Source: Phyllobacterium chamaecytisi
GTDB lineage: Bacteria > Pseudomonadota > Alphaproteobacteria > Rhizobiales > Rhizobiaceae
Length of the DNA stretch: 64,000 nucleotides
Direction: 5' to 3'
Assembly: GCF_020164455.1 (NCBI RefSeq)
Contig: NZ_JAIQWW010000003.1
Span: 186,001-250,000 of the forward strand
Positions 41,719-49,294 of the stretch are shown here, in pieces. The position numbers and the translations under genes are program-made. Position 1 is the stretch's first letter, and the number at the start of each line of letters is the position of its first letter. A model generated the notes under the pieces. It saw only the letters and a list, made by a program, of their open reading frames with translations. It did no database searches and was not told the origin of the DNA.

Positions 41719-42353
41719 CCGGCAAAGAGGCGATCATAGGCCTCGACCGTCGCCTTCGCGCGTTCTCGGACGAACGACGAAGTGGCACCGACCTTGTAAA
41801 GGCTCGAGCCCAAACCAAACGTGCGAACACCGACCTTTTTATAGGCAGCAAACGTTGTCTCATCGACACCGCCGACGGCGCCGATCACCGTCCCCTTCGG
41901 CAAAATGGCGCTGATCGCCTTGATCCCGTCAGGTCCGAGTGCGCTCGCAGGGAAGAACTTGAGACCGGATGCGCCGGCCTTCAATGCAGCCAAAGCTTCA
42001 GTTGGCGTGAAGACGCCGGGCATCGTCACCATGCCCGCTTTGGCTGCAGCCGCCAGTACTTCGGCATCGACATTCGGACTGATCATCAGCCGCCCGCCAG
42101 CCGCATCGAGCCGCGCGATATCGGCAGGATCAAGCACGGTACCGGCTCCGATCAACACATGCGCGGGCATGTTTTTCGCAAGCAATTCAATGGATTGAAA
42201 CGGCTCCGGTGAGTTCAGCGGTACTTCGATAACATCGATGCCGGCTTCGACCAGTTCCTCGCCAATGGCCAGAACCTCGTCCGGTTTGACGCCGCGCAGG
42301 ATGGCGATGAGATCGCGCTTGAGCTTCGGCCACGGAGCGGAGACTTGAGACAT
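41712..42353 (-). CDS. dgoA: 2-dehydro-3-deoxy-6-phosphogalactonate aldolase
   Basis: A 213-aa class I aldolase of the KDPG/KDPGal family, splitting KDPGal to pyruvate and glyceraldehyde 3-phosphate. The Schiff-base lysine is in SGLKFFPAS (about 121), the catalytic Glu in VIEVPLNSPEP (about 40), and the GAGTVL motif near 66. The NSPEP loop fits DgoA better than Eda. The start is ATG 42353 with AAAGGA; dgoK's stop lies five bases upstream. Confidence 0.92.
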   Translation of the reverse strand: MSQVSAPWPKLKRDLIAILRGVKPDEVLAIGEELVEAGIDVIEVPLNSPEPFQSIELLAKNMPAHVLIGAGTVLDPADIARLDAAGGRLMISPNVDAEVLAAAAKAGMVTMPGVFTPTEALAALKAGASGLKFFPASALGPDGIKAISAILPKGTVIGAVGGVDETTFAAYKKVGVRTFGLGSSLYKVGATSSFVRERAKATVEAYDRLFAGW

Positions 42354-42358
42354 AGAAA

Positions 42359-43276
42359 CTATCCTTTGGCTGGCCAAATGCTGAAAGCGGCTACGAAAAG
42401 GCCTTTGCGCACGGCTTCGTCGGCGTCGACAAGGTCGAAATCGAGACCGGCGATATGAAGTGCCTTGCCGTAAAGGGCCGCCATCGCACCGGAAGCCACG
42501 AGTGTTACCCTGCTTTCAGATTTTGCTTTTGCGCCGGCAATTTCCGCGCCGATGAGCAGACCCGACAGACGCGATGCCGCGCCCTCCGGGGATAAATTAT
42601 CGAGGAGCATGGCGGCGCGAATCCCGAAGAGTTCGCCAAGCATACGCTCCCCGGACAGCATGAGTTCGACGGCAGCCTTGAATTGTGGATGGTCCGGCGA
42701 AGCGTGTGTCGCGGCATCGCCAATGGAATGGCGCAAGATCGATTGCGAGGCGAGCAGCGCGTAAAGTTCGCCCGTAAGGTAGGTGGAAAAGCTCCTCGCC
42801 TTCCCCTCTTCCAATGCGACCCACTTGGAGTGCGTCCCCGGCATCGCAATGATTCCATTGGATAAATCACGATCGAGGATCGCGCCGAGCAGTTGCGTTT
42901 CCTCACCGCGCATGACATTCGGAGAACTCCCGGATTGCGACAGTCCGGGAATGATGCGCACATCGCGAGTGATGCCTTCGATCTTCACTGCACCGGAAAG
43001 GATGGCCTTAAGATCGGCCGGGACCGGGACGTAATTGGCTTCGACCCAACCCTGGCGCGATCCGGCCATTCCGCAGATGATAACCGGAAGATCGGCTGGC
43101 GCACCAAGCGCTGACAAATGGCCTTCCAGCGTCTCCGTAAAACCACGAGCACGGGATGTATCGAGGCCGTCGTCGGAGCGTTTCTCAGCTAGAACATGCC
43201 CGTTTCCGTCGACAAGCCAAAGGCGAAAACGGCTTGTTCCCCAATCGCTTAGCGCATAACAGGCCGCGTTGCTCAC
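42359..43276 (-). CDS. dgoK: 2-dehydro-3-deoxygalactonokinase
   Basis: A 305-aa DgoK-family kinase that phosphorylates 2-dehydro-3-deoxy-D-galactonate at O6. Landmarks: the N-terminal ALSDWGTSRFRLWLVD phosphate loop, VIICGMAGSRQGWVEA, MRGEETQLLGA, and MPGTHSKWVALEEG. GTG 43276 overlaps the SDR stop in a GTGA arrangement, which sets the start; an in-phase extension into the SDR gene is discarded. It sits directly upstream of dgoA. Confidence 0.92.
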   Translation of the reverse strand: MSNAACYALSDWGTSRFRLWLVDGNGHVLAEKRSDDGLDTSRARGFTETLEGHLSALGAPADLPVIICGMAGSRQGWVEANYVPVPADLKAILSGAVKIEGITRDVRIIPGLSQSGSSPNVMRGEETQLLGAILDRDLSNGIIAMPGTHSKWVALEEGKARSFSTYLTGELYALLASQSILRHSIGDAATHASPDHPQFKAAVELMLSGERMLGELFGIRAAMLLDNLSPEGAASRLSGLLIGAEIAGAKAKSESRVTLVASGAMAALYGKALHIAGLDFDLVDADEAVRKGLFVAAFSIWPAKG

Positions 43277-44040
43277 AGGTAACCGCCGTCGACAATCAAC
43301 GTCTGGGCGCTGAGCATGCGGGCAGCGTCGGAGGCAAGGAAAAGGCACGGTCCAACCATGTCGCCAGGCAGGATTTCCTCGCGCAGAACCTGCTTGTTGA
43401 GATGGACCCGGAGGCCTTCCTCCGTGACCCAGTGAGAGCGCTGGCGATCAGTCATCACCCAGCCCGGTGCGATGGCATTGACGCGAATTTTTTCCGGTCC
43501 AAGCCGCCCCGCCAATCCCTTGGTAAGACCGATGATTCCGGCCTTTGCCGCCGTGTAGGCGGGCAGATTGCCCTGGTTGATCATGAAGGAGGTCGAGGTA
43601 AAATTGATGATCGAACCGCCACCCGATTGACGCATGCCGGGCACGACAGCCTGCGCCGCAAAAAACTGCGGACGCAGATTAATCGACTGGTTCTTGTCCC
43701 AATATTCGACGGTCACATCGTCGATATCGTGCCGGTCATCCCAAGCCGCGTTATTGACGAGAACTGTAATTGGTCCATTGTTATCAATGGCTTGCGCAAT
43801 CGCGTTCCGCAGGGCTTCGATGTTGGAAAGGTCCGCTTTGAGGTAAAGGGGCCGGTTGCCGTACTGCTCGTCCAGGGAGTCTACGAGGGCCTGTGAGGCC
43901 GCCTCGGCGATGTCGATAAAGGCAACACGCGAACCTTGGGCGACAAAGCCTTCGGTGAGCGCGGCACCGATGCCCGACCCTCCCCCGGTAATGAGTACGG
44001 AACGATCTTTCAGATCCGGAAATATGGCAGAGGGCATCAT
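43273..44040 (-). CDS. SDR-family sugar dehydrogenase
   Basis: A 255-aa classical short-chain dehydrogenase. Cofactor motif TGGGSGIG at about 19-26, NNAA near 94-97, active-site Ser in STSFM and Y-x-x-x-K as YTAAK near 160. It is first in the operon SDR-dgoK-dgoA-lactonase, so it likely oxidises an aldose such as D-galactose or L-arabinose-type sugar to its lactone. Two ATG codons at the start (44040, 44037) and no good ribosome site. A galactonate dehydratase, needed between lactonase and DgoK, is not present in the window. Confidence 0.87.
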   Translation of the reverse strand: MMPSAIFPDLKDRSVLITGGGSGIGAALTEGFVAQGSRVAFIDIAEAASQALVDSLDEQYGNRPLYLKADLSNIEALRNAIAQAIDNNGPITVLVNNAAWDDRHDIDDVTVEYWDKNQSINLRPQFFAAQAVVPGMRQSGGGSIINFTSTSFMINQGNLPAYTAAKAGIIGLTKGLAGRLGPEKIRVNAIAPGWVMTDRQRSHWVTEEGLRVHLNKQVLREEILPGDMVGPCLFLASDAARMLSAQTLIVDGGYL

Positions 44041-44061
44041 AGCAGGAAACTCACACGGAAA

Positions 44062-44077
44062 GTTCCACTATTGGAAC
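44062..44077. promoter_or_regulatory. Dyad near the SDR start
   Basis: GTTCCA-CTAT-TGGAAC is a perfect 16-bp dyad 21 bp upstream of the SDR start on its coding strand, probably overlapping the promoter or leader. It resembles IclR-type operator symmetry, but the regulator is unknown and not adjacent. Confidence 0.5.
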
Positions 44078-44172
44078 GGTATTGGCGGAGCAGGATTGTC
44101 ATCTTGCAAGGGTGAAAGTCAAGGGAGTGAAAATGCCACCAGGCGCAACCAAATTTCCCGTATTGATTGAAA

Positions 44173-44231
44173 ATTCTGCACCAGAATCGCACATTCTTGC
44201 ACCAGTTTCGGGACTTCTTGTACAGGAATCG
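44173..44231. promoter_or_regulatory. Three phased repeats upstream of the SDR-dgo operon
   Basis: Three related elements: ATTCTGCACCAGAATCG (44173-44189), ATTCTTGCACCAGTTTCG (44193-44210) and CTTCTTGTACAGGAATCG (44214-44231). Their starts are 20 and 21 bp apart, two helical turns. The first contains a perfect 6-3-6 palindrome. They lie 133-191 bp upstream of the SDR start and after the frcK stop, so they are best read as an operator array for the dgo operon. Confidence 0.55.
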
Positions 44232-44281
44232 TCGAAGTTCGTGCGCAAAAATGTTTTGGTTTTCGCGCTCTATCCTAAAAA

Positions 44282-44908
44282 TCAGTTTTTGACGGTATAA
44301 TCCGCCGCTCTCGACTCCTCCAACACCAGTTCGGCATTGGGCATATCGTTGGAGAGGGCGCGCGCCTGAGCCGAGCCGACATTATGGCCGTGGGAGAGCC
44401 AGCGCTGCACCAGCCGGTTTTCGAGTTCGAGCCGGTCGACGTCGAGGAAGATCGTCACGTCGAAGAGTGGCGCCAGCCGATTCCATGGCGGCTGATCGAG
44501 CAACAGGTAGTTGCCTTCGACAAGAAGGATGCGCTGATCCGCCTTGACGATGCTGGCCCCTGCCCTCGCCAGATCGAGCTTGCGATCGAACAGCGGTATG
44601 ACGACATCCTCGCGTGTCTCGCGCAGCCGCCGCAACAGCTCCTCGAAACCGGCAACGTCGAAGGTCGGCGGTGAGCCTTTGCGCTTGCGCAGGTCCAACG
44701 CGTCGAGAATGGCATTGTCGAGATGAAACCCGTCCATCGGCACGACAATCGCCGCGTCTGCTTCCTGCAGGTTGATGGCCGCACAAAGCGAGGCGGACGC
44801 GGTGGATTTGCCGGATCCGGGAGGACCGGCAATCGCCACGATCAAGCGAGGAGTACCTGCCGCCTTGGCAAGTATCTCCGGAACCAGATCTTCGAGGGTA
44901 GTCAGCAT
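44282..44908 (-). CDS. frcK: FrcK-type nucleoside/sugar kinase
   Basis: A 208-aa P-loop kinase of the uridine-kinase-like family found at the end of rhizobial frc operons. Walker A is GPPGSGKST near 29-37, and MDGFHLDNAILDALDLRKRKGSPPTFD carries the lid/substrate loop typical of the group. It is separated from the isomerase gene by the repeat element at 44939-45120. Its role in fructose catabolism is not settled in the family; a phosphorylation step is implied only by fold. Confidence 0.88.
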   Translation of the reverse strand: MLTTLEDLVPEILAKAAGTPRLIVAIAGPPGSGKSTASASLCAAINLQEADAAIVVPMDGFHLDNAILDALDLRKRKGSPPTFDVAGFEELLRRLRETREDVVIPLFDRKLDLARAGASIVKADQRILLVEGNYLLLDQPPWNRLAPLFDVTIFLDVDRLELENRLVQRWLSHGHNVGSAQARALSNDMPNAELVLEESRAADYTVKN

Positions 44909-44938
44909 GGTTGTGTGCTCATTGGAAGGTATGCCGGT

Positions 44939-45120
44939 TATCTCTCCCCTTGTGGGAGAGAAAGTGATTTCAGCATCTTAGCGTAAGCTAAGTGCCAGAA
45001 ATCACAAGAGAGGGGATTTCGTAAGGTACGTTCCAAAATCCCCCCTCTTGGGTTTTCCAAGGATTTAGCGAAGAGGCTAAATCCAGGAAAACCCATTCTC
45101 CCCCACAAGGGGGAGTAAGG
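44939..45120. repeat. Mosaic palindromic intergenic element, copy A
   Basis: A 182-bp chain of five hairpins between the isomerase and frcK genes: CTCTCCCCTTGTGGGAGAG; GTGATTTC...GAAATCAC enclosing CTTAGC/GCTAAG; AAGAGAGGGGATTT paired with AAAATCCCCCCTCTT; GGGTTTTCC-GGATTTAGC paired with GGCTAAATCC-GGAAAACCC; and CTCCCCC-ACAA-GGGGGAG. It has the same order of parts as copy B at 47853. It resembles the RIME/ABC-type mosaic elements of rhizobia (established class). Confidence 0.85.
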
Positions 45121-45127
45121 TCAGGGC

Positions 45128-45817
45128 TCACGCCAGCCATTTGTCGTAGTCTGAAACCAGCAAATGCAGCGGTGCCTCATCCTCGTCGATAGAGGAAAAA
45201 CGGCCGATCGGTTCGCGGAAGATATTGTCGGTGAGATCGTCATTGACGGTGGAGACTTCGCCGATAAGCACGTCGCCACCCTCGCCCCAGAATGCATGCC
45301 AGTTGCCCGGCAGAAGCGTGACGCTCTCGCCCGGCTGCAGCTTGAGCAGCCCACCCGCCTTCTGGCGCACGATGCGCCCGTCGGTGGCCACTTCCACGTC
45401 GGCCTTCTCATCGACGCTGCCGTCGGGATCGGAGTTGAAGAGTTCGAGCACAAGTGTGCCGCCGCCGCGGTTGATGATGTCTTCCGCCTTGACGATGTGG
45501 CGGTGCATCGGCGACAGCTGCTTCTCGCGGCTGATCATGATTTTTTCGGCGTAGAGCATGCCCCCGCCCTTTTTCAGGTCTTCCTGATTGCCATTGCGGG
45601 TGGTGAAGAGGAAGAGCCCAAGCTCATCAAATTTTCCCTGGCCGTAATCGGTGATATCCCAGCCAAGACGCGCCTGCAGGATGGCCTTCGAATCGGTCGC
45701 GGTACGGGTCTTCAGCTCTTCCGGCGACCAATAGGCGAAGGGCGGCATGACATAGCCGAACGAACGGATGAACTTGTCGCTTTCGCGGATGATCTCATTG
45801 ACTTCAGAACGCTTCAT
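45128..45817 (-). CDS. D-lyxose/D-mannose-family sugar isomerase
   Basis: A 229-aa cupin-fold isomerase of the D-lyxose ketol-isomerase family. Metal ligands are visible in LSPMHRHIVKAEDI (two His and a Glu) and LPGNWHAFWGEG (His). It interconverts aldose and ketose, for example D-lyxose/D-xylulose or D-mannose/D-fructose. It sits between frcA and frcK and would feed the ketose to a kinase. The gaps on both sides carry repeat elements. Confidence 0.9.
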   Translation of the reverse strand: MKRSEVNEIIRESDKFIRSFGYVMPPFAYWSPEELKTRTATDSKAILQARLGWDITDYGQGKFDELGLFLFTTRNGNQEDLKKGGGMLYAEKIMISREKQLSPMHRHIVKAEDIINRGGGTLVLELFNSDPDGSVDEKADVEVATDGRIVRQKAGGLLKLQPGESVTLLPGNWHAFWGEGGDVLIGEVSTVNDDLTDNIFREPIGRFSSIDEDEAPLHLLVSDYDKWLA

Positions 45818-45863
45818 TTCTCAAAAAAATCCTTTAACTGTAGTCGCTTGAGTGGCGCCGGAC

Positions 45864-45887
45864 TATCTCTCCCACAAGGGAGAGATA
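45864..45887. repeat. Solo palindrome related to the mosaic elements
   Basis: TATCTCTCCC-ACAA-GGGAGAGATA, a perfect 10-bp-arm palindrome between the isomerase and frcA genes. It equals the terminal hairpin of copies A and B, so it looks like a reduced or single-module copy. Confidence 0.75.
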
Positions 45888-45923
45888 ACCAGCGCCATCG
45901 TTTCCATCCAAATTCGTCTCGTT

Positions 45924-46694
45924 CTAGCTGGGCGGCGGTGCCTTGGCGCCCGTCATGAAGGCGACGGCATCCGACATCGTATAATCCGTCGGGTTGATGA
46001 CGGTAAGACGCTTGCCGAGACGATGGATGTGGATGCGGTCGGCCACTTCGAAAACGTGTGGCATATTGTGCGAGATGAGCACAATCGGCAATCCGCGTTT
46101 TTTGACGTCCTGGATGAGTTCGAGGACCCGGCGGGATTCCTTGACGCCGAGCGCCGCCGTCGGCTCGTCCATGATGACGACCTTGGAGCCGAAGGCGGCG
46201 GCGCGCGCCACTGCCACACCCTGCCGCTGACCGCCGGAGAGTGTCTCGACGGCCTGGCTGATGTTCTGGATGGTCATCAGGCCCAGCTCGGTAAGCTTGT
46301 CCCGCGCCTTCTTTTCCATCGCCTTGCGGTCGAGCATGCGGAACCAGCTGCCCATGACACCCGGCTTGCGGATTTCGCGGCCAAGAAACATGTTGTCGGC
46401 AATCGACAGTGCCGGCGAGAGTGCCAGGTTCTGATAGACGGTTTCGATCCCGGCATCGCGTGCTTCCATGGGCGAGCGAAAATGGATCGTCTTGCCTTCC
46501 AGCGTCATCTCGCCCTCATCCGGACGTACTGCGCCGGAAATCGCCTTGATCAGTGATGATTTTCCGGCGCCGTTATCGCCGATCACGGCCAGCACTTCGC
46601 CCGGGTAGAGGTCGAAATCCGCGTGATCGAGTGCTGTGACGCGGCCGTAGCGCTTGACCAGTCCGCGTGCTGTAAGAATGGGTTCTCTTGACAT
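45924..46694 (-). CDS. frcA: Sugar ABC transporter ATP-binding protein (FrcA type)
   Basis: A 256-aa single-domain ATPase of the CUT2 group. Walker A is GDNGAGKSS near 38-46, the signature is LSGGQRQGVAVARA, and Walker B is KVVIMDEPTAAL. Most CUT2 ATPases are two-domain (about 500 aa); the single-domain form is characteristic of the frc/xyl branch. Its ATG overlaps the frcC stop as TGATG, so the two are coupled. Confidence 0.92.
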   Translation of the reverse strand: MSREPILTARGLVKRYGRVTALDHADFDLYPGEVLAVIGDNGAGKSSLIKAISGAVRPDEGEMTLEGKTIHFRSPMEARDAGIETVYQNLALSPALSIADNMFLGREIRKPGVMGSWFRMLDRKAMEKKARDKLTELGLMTIQNISQAVETLSGGQRQGVAVARAAAFGSKVVIMDEPTAALGVKESRRVLELIQDVKKRGLPIVLISHNMPHVFEVADRIHIHRLGKRLTVINPTDYTMSDAVAFMTGAKAPPPS

Positions 46695-47773
46695 CAGCCT
46701 GCTACCTTTCTGATCCACTGGTCGATAGCCACAGCCAGGATAATCAATACACCGATGATGAGGTACGTCCATTGAACGTCGGTACCGTACATGCGCATCC
46801 CGAATGAGAAGACGCCGACGATCAACGCGCCGAAGAGCATGCCCATGATGGAGCCGCGGCCGCCGAAGAGCGACATGCCGCCGATCACCACAGCGGTGAT
46901 GGATTCGATATTGGCGAACTGGCCGATCTGCGGGGAAACCGAGCCGTTGCGTCCGATCGAAACCCAGCCTGCCAGCGCACAGATGAGACCGGCGAGCACG
47001 TAGACAGCAATGAGCACGCGCTTGGTGCTGACGCCGGAGAGCTTTGCCGCCTCGGGATCATCGCCGATGGCATAGACATGGCGACCCCAGGCGGTGTGGT
47101 TGAGCACGTACCAGAGTACGGCAATCAGCAGGATCATGATGAAGACGCCATAGGTAAAGGTTGCGCCGCCTATGGGTACCTTCTCGCCAAAGAACTGCAG
47201 GAGCTTGGCGTTCGCCTCGATATCCTGGGCGCGGATCGTCTCGTTCGCTGAATAGATGTAGGTCGTGGCCAGGTAGATCTGCCAGGTACCGAGCGTGACG
47301 ATGAAGGGTGGCAGCTTGAGGTAGGCGATGAGGACGCCATTGATGAAGCCGCACAGGGCACCCAGCGCGATCCCGCACAGGATGGCCAGCTCGACCGGCA
47401 TGCCATAGCGGAAGGTGAACTGGCCCATGATGACCGACGTCAGCACCATGATGGCGCCGACTGAAAGGTCGATACCTGCGGTCAGCACAACGAGGGTTTG
47501 CGCAGCGCCGACAATGCCGACGATCGCCACCTGCTGCAGGATAAGCGACAGCGCAAAGGGGGTGAAAAAGCGCGAGCCGACAATGACCGCAAAGATCACC
47601 AGCGACAGCACCAGAACGATGAGGGGAACGGAAGCCGGGCTGGAATGAAGGAAATGCCGGATCCTTTCGAGAAGACTTTTCTCATGGGTGTCGAAGCTGG
47701 CAACAGCGGTTTCCCGTGCCACCGCGCTTTCGAATTCTTGAGGCGTTCGAGGCGTTTGCGGTGTGTCTGTCAT
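46694..47773 (-). CDS. frcC: Sugar ABC transporter permease (FrcC type)
   Basis: A 359-aa CUT2 permease (BPD_transp_2/RbsC family). A polar N-terminus of about 50 residues precedes 8-10 TM segments. Family motifs: LTAGIDLSVGAIM, FINGVLIAYLKLPPFIVTLGT, YAIGDDPEAAKLSGV and GGMSLFGGRGS. AGGAGG before ATG 47773 gives the start. It forms the sugar channel with FrcA. Confidence 0.93.
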   Translation of the reverse strand: MTDTPQTPRTPQEFESAVARETAVASFDTHEKSLLERIRHFLHSSPASVPLIVLVLSLVIFAVIVGSRFFTPFALSLILQQVAIVGIVGAAQTLVVLTAGIDLSVGAIMVLTSVIMGQFTFRYGMPVELAILCGIALGALCGFINGVLIAYLKLPPFIVTLGTWQIYLATTYIYSANETIRAQDIEANAKLLQFFGEKVPIGGATFTYGVFIMILLIAVLWYVLNHTAWGRHVYAIGDDPEAAKLSGVSTKRVLIAVYVLAGLICALAGWVSIGRNGSVSPQIGQFANIESITAVVIGGMSLFGGRGSIMGMLFGALIVGVFSFGMRMYGTDVQWTYLIIGVLIILAVAIDQWIRKVAG

Positions 47774-47852
47774 AATGTGACCTCCTGTCAATATTCATAG
47801 CAGTCCGACAAGGACATTTATACGGTGGAGTTCTTATGCGCGAGGATGCCGA

Positions 47853-48031
47853 CTATCTCCCCCCTCGCGGGAGAGAAAGCGATTTCAACATCTTGGCCTT
47901 GGCTAAGTGCCGGAAATCGCAAGCGAGGGGATAGTGCTGGTGTACTGCAAATTCCCTCGCCTGGATTTTCTTGGAATTTGGCAAAGAGGCTAAATTCAAG
48001 AAAATCCCTTCTCTCCCACAAGGGGAGAAAC
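47853..48031. repeat. Mosaic palindromic intergenic element, copy B
   Basis: A 179-bp chain of five hairpins between frcB and frcC, collinear with copy A: CTCCCCCCTCGCGGGAG; GCGATTTC...GAAATCGC; AAGCGAGGG paired with CCCTCGC; GGATTTTCTTG... paired with CAAGAAAATCC around an AAATTTAGCC-like core; and TCTCCC-ACAA-GGGGAGA. Base changes from copy A are compensated across stems (for example GTG/CAC to GCG/CGC). Confidence 0.85.
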
Positions 48032-48042
48032 AAGGCGCTAAA

Positions 48043-49077
48043 TCAGCCCCAGCACTTGCTGGTGCCAGTCTTGACGTCGATGGATTCGAGACCCTGAACA
48101 GGCTTGTCGGTGACAAGGGAAACGCCTGTGTCGAAGAAGTTCTTGCCTTCGGTCGGCTTCGGCTTTTCGCCGCTGTCGGCAAACTTCTTGATCGCTTCAA
48201 TGCCGAGCGATGCCATCAGCAGCGGATACTGCTGCGATGTTGCGCCGATCACACCGGCCTCGACGTTCTTCACGCCTGGGCAGCCGCCATCGACGGAAAC
48301 GATGAGGACGTCTTTTTCCTTGCCGAAGGCCTTCAGCGCTTCGTAGGCGCCGGCGGCTGCAGGCTCGTTGATCGTATGGACGACATTGATGCCCGGATCC
48401 TTCTGCAGAAGGTTTTCCATGGCCTTGCGGCCACCTTCCTCATTGCCGTTGGTCACGTCATGGCCGACGATGCGCGGATCTTTTTCATCACCGATCTTGT
48501 TGATATCGACGACATCGATGCCGAAGCCCTTCATGAAGCCCTGGTCACGCAGAACGTCGACGGTCGGCTGCGACGGGGTCAGGTCAAGAAAGGCGATCTT
48601 GGCGTCCTTGGCCTTGTCGCCGAGGGTTCCAGCAGCCCATTTGCCGATCAGCTCGCCGGCGAGGAGATTGTCTGTGGCGAAGGTGGCATCGGCTGCATCG
48701 GCCGGATCAAGCGGCGTATCGAGGGCGATGACGAGGAGGCCCGCATCGCGTGCCTGCTTGACCGAGGAAACGATACCGGCCGTATCGGATGCTGTGATCA
48801 GGATACCCTTGGCGCCATCGGCGATGCAGGTTTCGATGGCGGCTACCTGGCTTTCGCTGTCGCCGTCGATCTTGCCGGCATAGGTCTTCAGATCAACACC
48901 GAGTTCCTTCGACTTGGCGAGCGCGCCCTCTTTCATCTTGACGAAGAACGGGTTGGTATCGGTCTTGGTGATGAGGCATGCGCCCACACCGGCGGCTTGG
49001 GCCGGAGCGGCAAAGGCAGCAATGGCCACAGCGGCGGCGCTAAAGATTGTCGATTTCAGATAAATGCTTCTACGCAT
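48043..49077 (-). CDS. frcB: Sugar ABC transporter substrate-binding protein (FrcB type)
   Basis: A 344-aa periplasmic receptor (Peripla_BP_4). The signal peptide ends near residue 29 (AQA|AG). Mature landmarks: [49 protein letters not shown] and [22 protein letters not shown] precedes ATG 49077. Family resemblance points to fructose, ribose or mannose as ligand. First gene of the operon, transcribed from the divergent region at 49206. Confidence 0.92.
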   Translation of the reverse strand: MRRSIYLKSTIFSAAAVAIAAFAAPAQAAGVGACLITKTDTNPFFVKMKEGALAKSKELGVDLKTYAGKIDGDSESQVAAIETCIADGAKGILITASDTAGIVSSVKQARDAGLLVIALDTPLDPADAADATFATDNLLAGELIGKWAAGTLGDKAKDAKIAFLDLTPSQPTVDVLRDQGFMKGFGIDVVDINKIGDEKDPRIVGHDVTNGNEEGGRKAMENLLQKDPGINVVHTINEPAAAGAYEALKAFGKEKDVLIVSVDGGCPGVKNVEAGVIGATSQQYPLLMASLGIEAIKKFADSGEKPKPTEGKNFFDTGVSLVTDKPVQGLESIDVKTGTSKCWG

Positions 49078-49205
49078 GTCACTTCCTCCCAAAAATCGCG
49101 CGGCAGCGCGACGGGCCGACACTAGTCGCGCCCTGTTCCTCGAAAACACTTCAGACAGTCCTCCGGCCAAGTGTTGACGCGTAGCAAATACCACTCATCG
49201 CGACG

Positions 49206-49243
49206 TGTCAACATTAATAAATCACTCTGATTTAATATTGACA
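49206..49243. promoter_or_regulatory. Divergent frcB/regulator promoter dyad
   Basis: TGTCAACATTAATAAATC (49206-49223) and GATTTAATATTGACA (49229-49243) form an imperfect inverted repeat. Each arm ends in TTGACA on its own strand, so the two divergent -35 boxes appear to be built into one operator. The -10 regions are less clear. A ROK repressor is encoded adjacent. Confidence 0.6.
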
Positions 49244-49294
49244 GCATTGCCCAATATCTCCATTGTCCGCCATATTCATGGGAGGATCAGGTCC

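Noticed and set aside
44939-48031. CRISPR array or insertion sequence at the frc repeats
   Set aside because: The units are not regularly spaced direct repeats with spacers, carry no transposase and have no terminal duplication that I can see. They are hairpin mosaic elements.
47971-49125. 384-codon frame antisense to frcB
   Set aside because: It runs across repeat copy B and the frcB signal peptide region, and shows no domain.
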